NCBI GenBank assembly: GCA_046313675.1
Contig: JBKBXU010000110.1
Location: forward strand, 1-13,219
Length of the DNA stretch: 13,219 nucleotides
Direction: 5' to 3'
DNA from: JBKBXU01 sp046313675
Lineage (GTDB): Bacteria > Bacteroidota > Bacteroidia > Cytophagales > Cytophagaceae
In this document: positions 12,436-13,219 of the stretch, one piece after another
Numbering within the stretch: the first letter of the stretch is position 1
Layout: each line of letters begins with the position of its first letter
Notes under the pieces: model-generated
The model's input: the letters and a program-made list of their open reading frames with translations, nothing else
What the model was told of the DNA's origin: nothing
The model's database searches: none
Program-made: the position numbers and the translations under genes

Positions 12436-13219
12436 ATGAGAATAGATATAAAACTGTTCTTTGGATTATTCCTGTTGATATTGTTTTTGGCAGTACAAGA
12501 GGGTGTGAGCCAGGATGTACAGTTTTCGCAGTTTTATAATGTGCCCTTGCATCTTAATCCGGGATTTGCCGGAAGTTCCCATCAAACGCGTGGGACAATT
12601 CATCACAGGTTTCAGTGGCCCACACTGGATGCTAGGTATACGACATCTATGGCCTCTGTAGATACGTATTTTCCTGAGTATAAAAGCGGAGTTGGGTTAA
12701 TGGTTTTACAGGATTATCAGGGAGGAAATGAATTTTCATCAACCGATGTAGTACTTCAGTATTCGTATGAAGTGCATATTAGCAGCAACATTACGTTCAG
12801 GCCTGGACTTCAGATTGGCTATGTAACCAGAAGCCTGGATTATTCTCGATTAACCTTTCCTCAACAGTTTAATCATCTTGGTCAACAGGATTTTTCAAAT
12901 CCTTATGGCTTAGGTTTTAGAAGGCATTATGCAGACATAGGCTCCGGTGGAATTGTTTACTCAAAGGATTTTTGGTTTGGTTTTGCTGCCCACCACTTGA
13001 ACATGCCTAATCAATCTTTTTTAGGAGATGTAAGCAGGTTACCGGTTAAGTATTCTTTTGTTTCCGGATATAAAATCCGGCTTAATAAAAAACAAAAATA
13101 TATGTCTTATTTGCAGGAAGAGCGTGAATTTTGTATTATCCCAACCTTACATTATAAGTTTCAGGGGCCTTCTGATCAATTTGATATAGGTTTGTATGGT
13201 ATCTATGATATGTTAATAG
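12436..13219 (+). CDS. PorP/SprF-family type IX secretion outer-membrane protein (3' end cut by the window edge)
   Basis: An open frame from ATG 12436 runs to the window end (261 codons visible, no stop). The product has a signal peptide (hydrophobic core at about 8-21, cleavage near VSQ|DVQ). It then shows the family hallmark QFSQFYNVPLHLNPGFAG, followed by barrel strands and the VSGYKIRL and PTLHYKFQGPSDQFDIGLYG blocks seen late in PorP/SprF proteins. Complete members have about 300-350 residues, so roughly 50-80 are missing. Family members work with the type IX secretion system, either as the core PorP or as SprF-like partners that anchor gliding adhesins at the outer membrane. Because the downstream neighbour is outside the window, I cannot tell which. 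It is in an operon with the lipoprotein gene upstream. Confidence 0.88.
   Translation, partial: MRIDIKLFFGLFLLILFLAVQEGVSQDVQFSQFYNVPLHLNPGFAGSSHQTRGTIHHRFQWPTLDARYTTSMASVDTYFPEYKSGVGLMVLQDYQGGNEFSSTDVVLQYSYEVHISSNITFRPGLQIGYVTRSLDYSRLTFPQQFNHLGQQDFSNPYGLGFRRHYADIGSGGIVYSKDFWFGFAAHHLNMPNQSFLGDVSRLPVKYSFVSGYKIRLNKKQKYMSYLQEEREFCIIPTLHYKFQGPSDQFDIGLYGIYDMLI

Overview
The window looks like a chromosomal segment from an AT-rich member of the Bacteroidota, probably a Cytophagales-type lineage. The evidence is a PorP/SprF-family type IX secretion protein at the right edge, a DUF4199 membrane protein, several small outer-membrane beta-barrels, and promoter elements matching the Bacteroidota -7 consensus TAnnTTTG. 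Most genes lack a Shine-Dalgarno sequence, which also fits this phylum. I see no CRISPR array, insertion sequence, integrase or phage gene.

Layout from left to right. Positions 1-255 hold no protein gene. They carry a compact tRNA-like RNA gene (72-218) that ends in an encoded CCA and is followed at once by a strong intrinsic terminator. It has a class II (leucine-type) body, but its anticodon loop would read GUC with a pyrimidine at position 37, and its variable region is about 75 nt. This is the least ordinary element in the window. A secreted beta-barrel gene follows on the minus strand (308-925), then a plus-strand fold-type-I aminotransferase (1108-2412).

Positions 2432-5821 form a tight minus-strand operon that encodes the whole phosphorylated serine pathway in two polypeptides. 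The first is a fusion of phosphoserine phosphatase (N-terminal) and 3-phosphoglycerate dehydrogenase plus ACT domain (C-terminal). The second is a class V phosphoserine aminotransferase. A MaoC-type hydratase follows 2 nt later and has no obvious role in serine synthesis.

Positions 6047-7464 hold a plus-strand pair: a thioredoxin-reductase-like flavoprotein with a CPYC motif but without the usual NADPH-binding signature, and a small four-helix membrane protein. Both have an unusual GGAGG-N5-ATG ribosome binding site, and the pair ends in an intrinsic terminator. An 83-codon minus-strand ORF (7575-7826) may be a relic of a restriction-modification enzyme. A beta-barrel gene is then coupled to an ACP phosphodiesterase-family gene that starts with TTG (8038-9197). 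A TerB-like gene (9467-9901) has the best promoter in the window and a clear terminator. A 15-bp perfect inverted repeat (9996-10034) separates it from the minus-strand DUF4199 gene and a minus-strand membrane-anchored M23 peptidase whose HxH motif reads HVC.

The right end (12144-13219) starts a plus-strand unit of a lysine-rich lipoprotein followed by a PorP/SprF gene cut by the window edge. This may be the beginning of a type IX secretion gene cluster.
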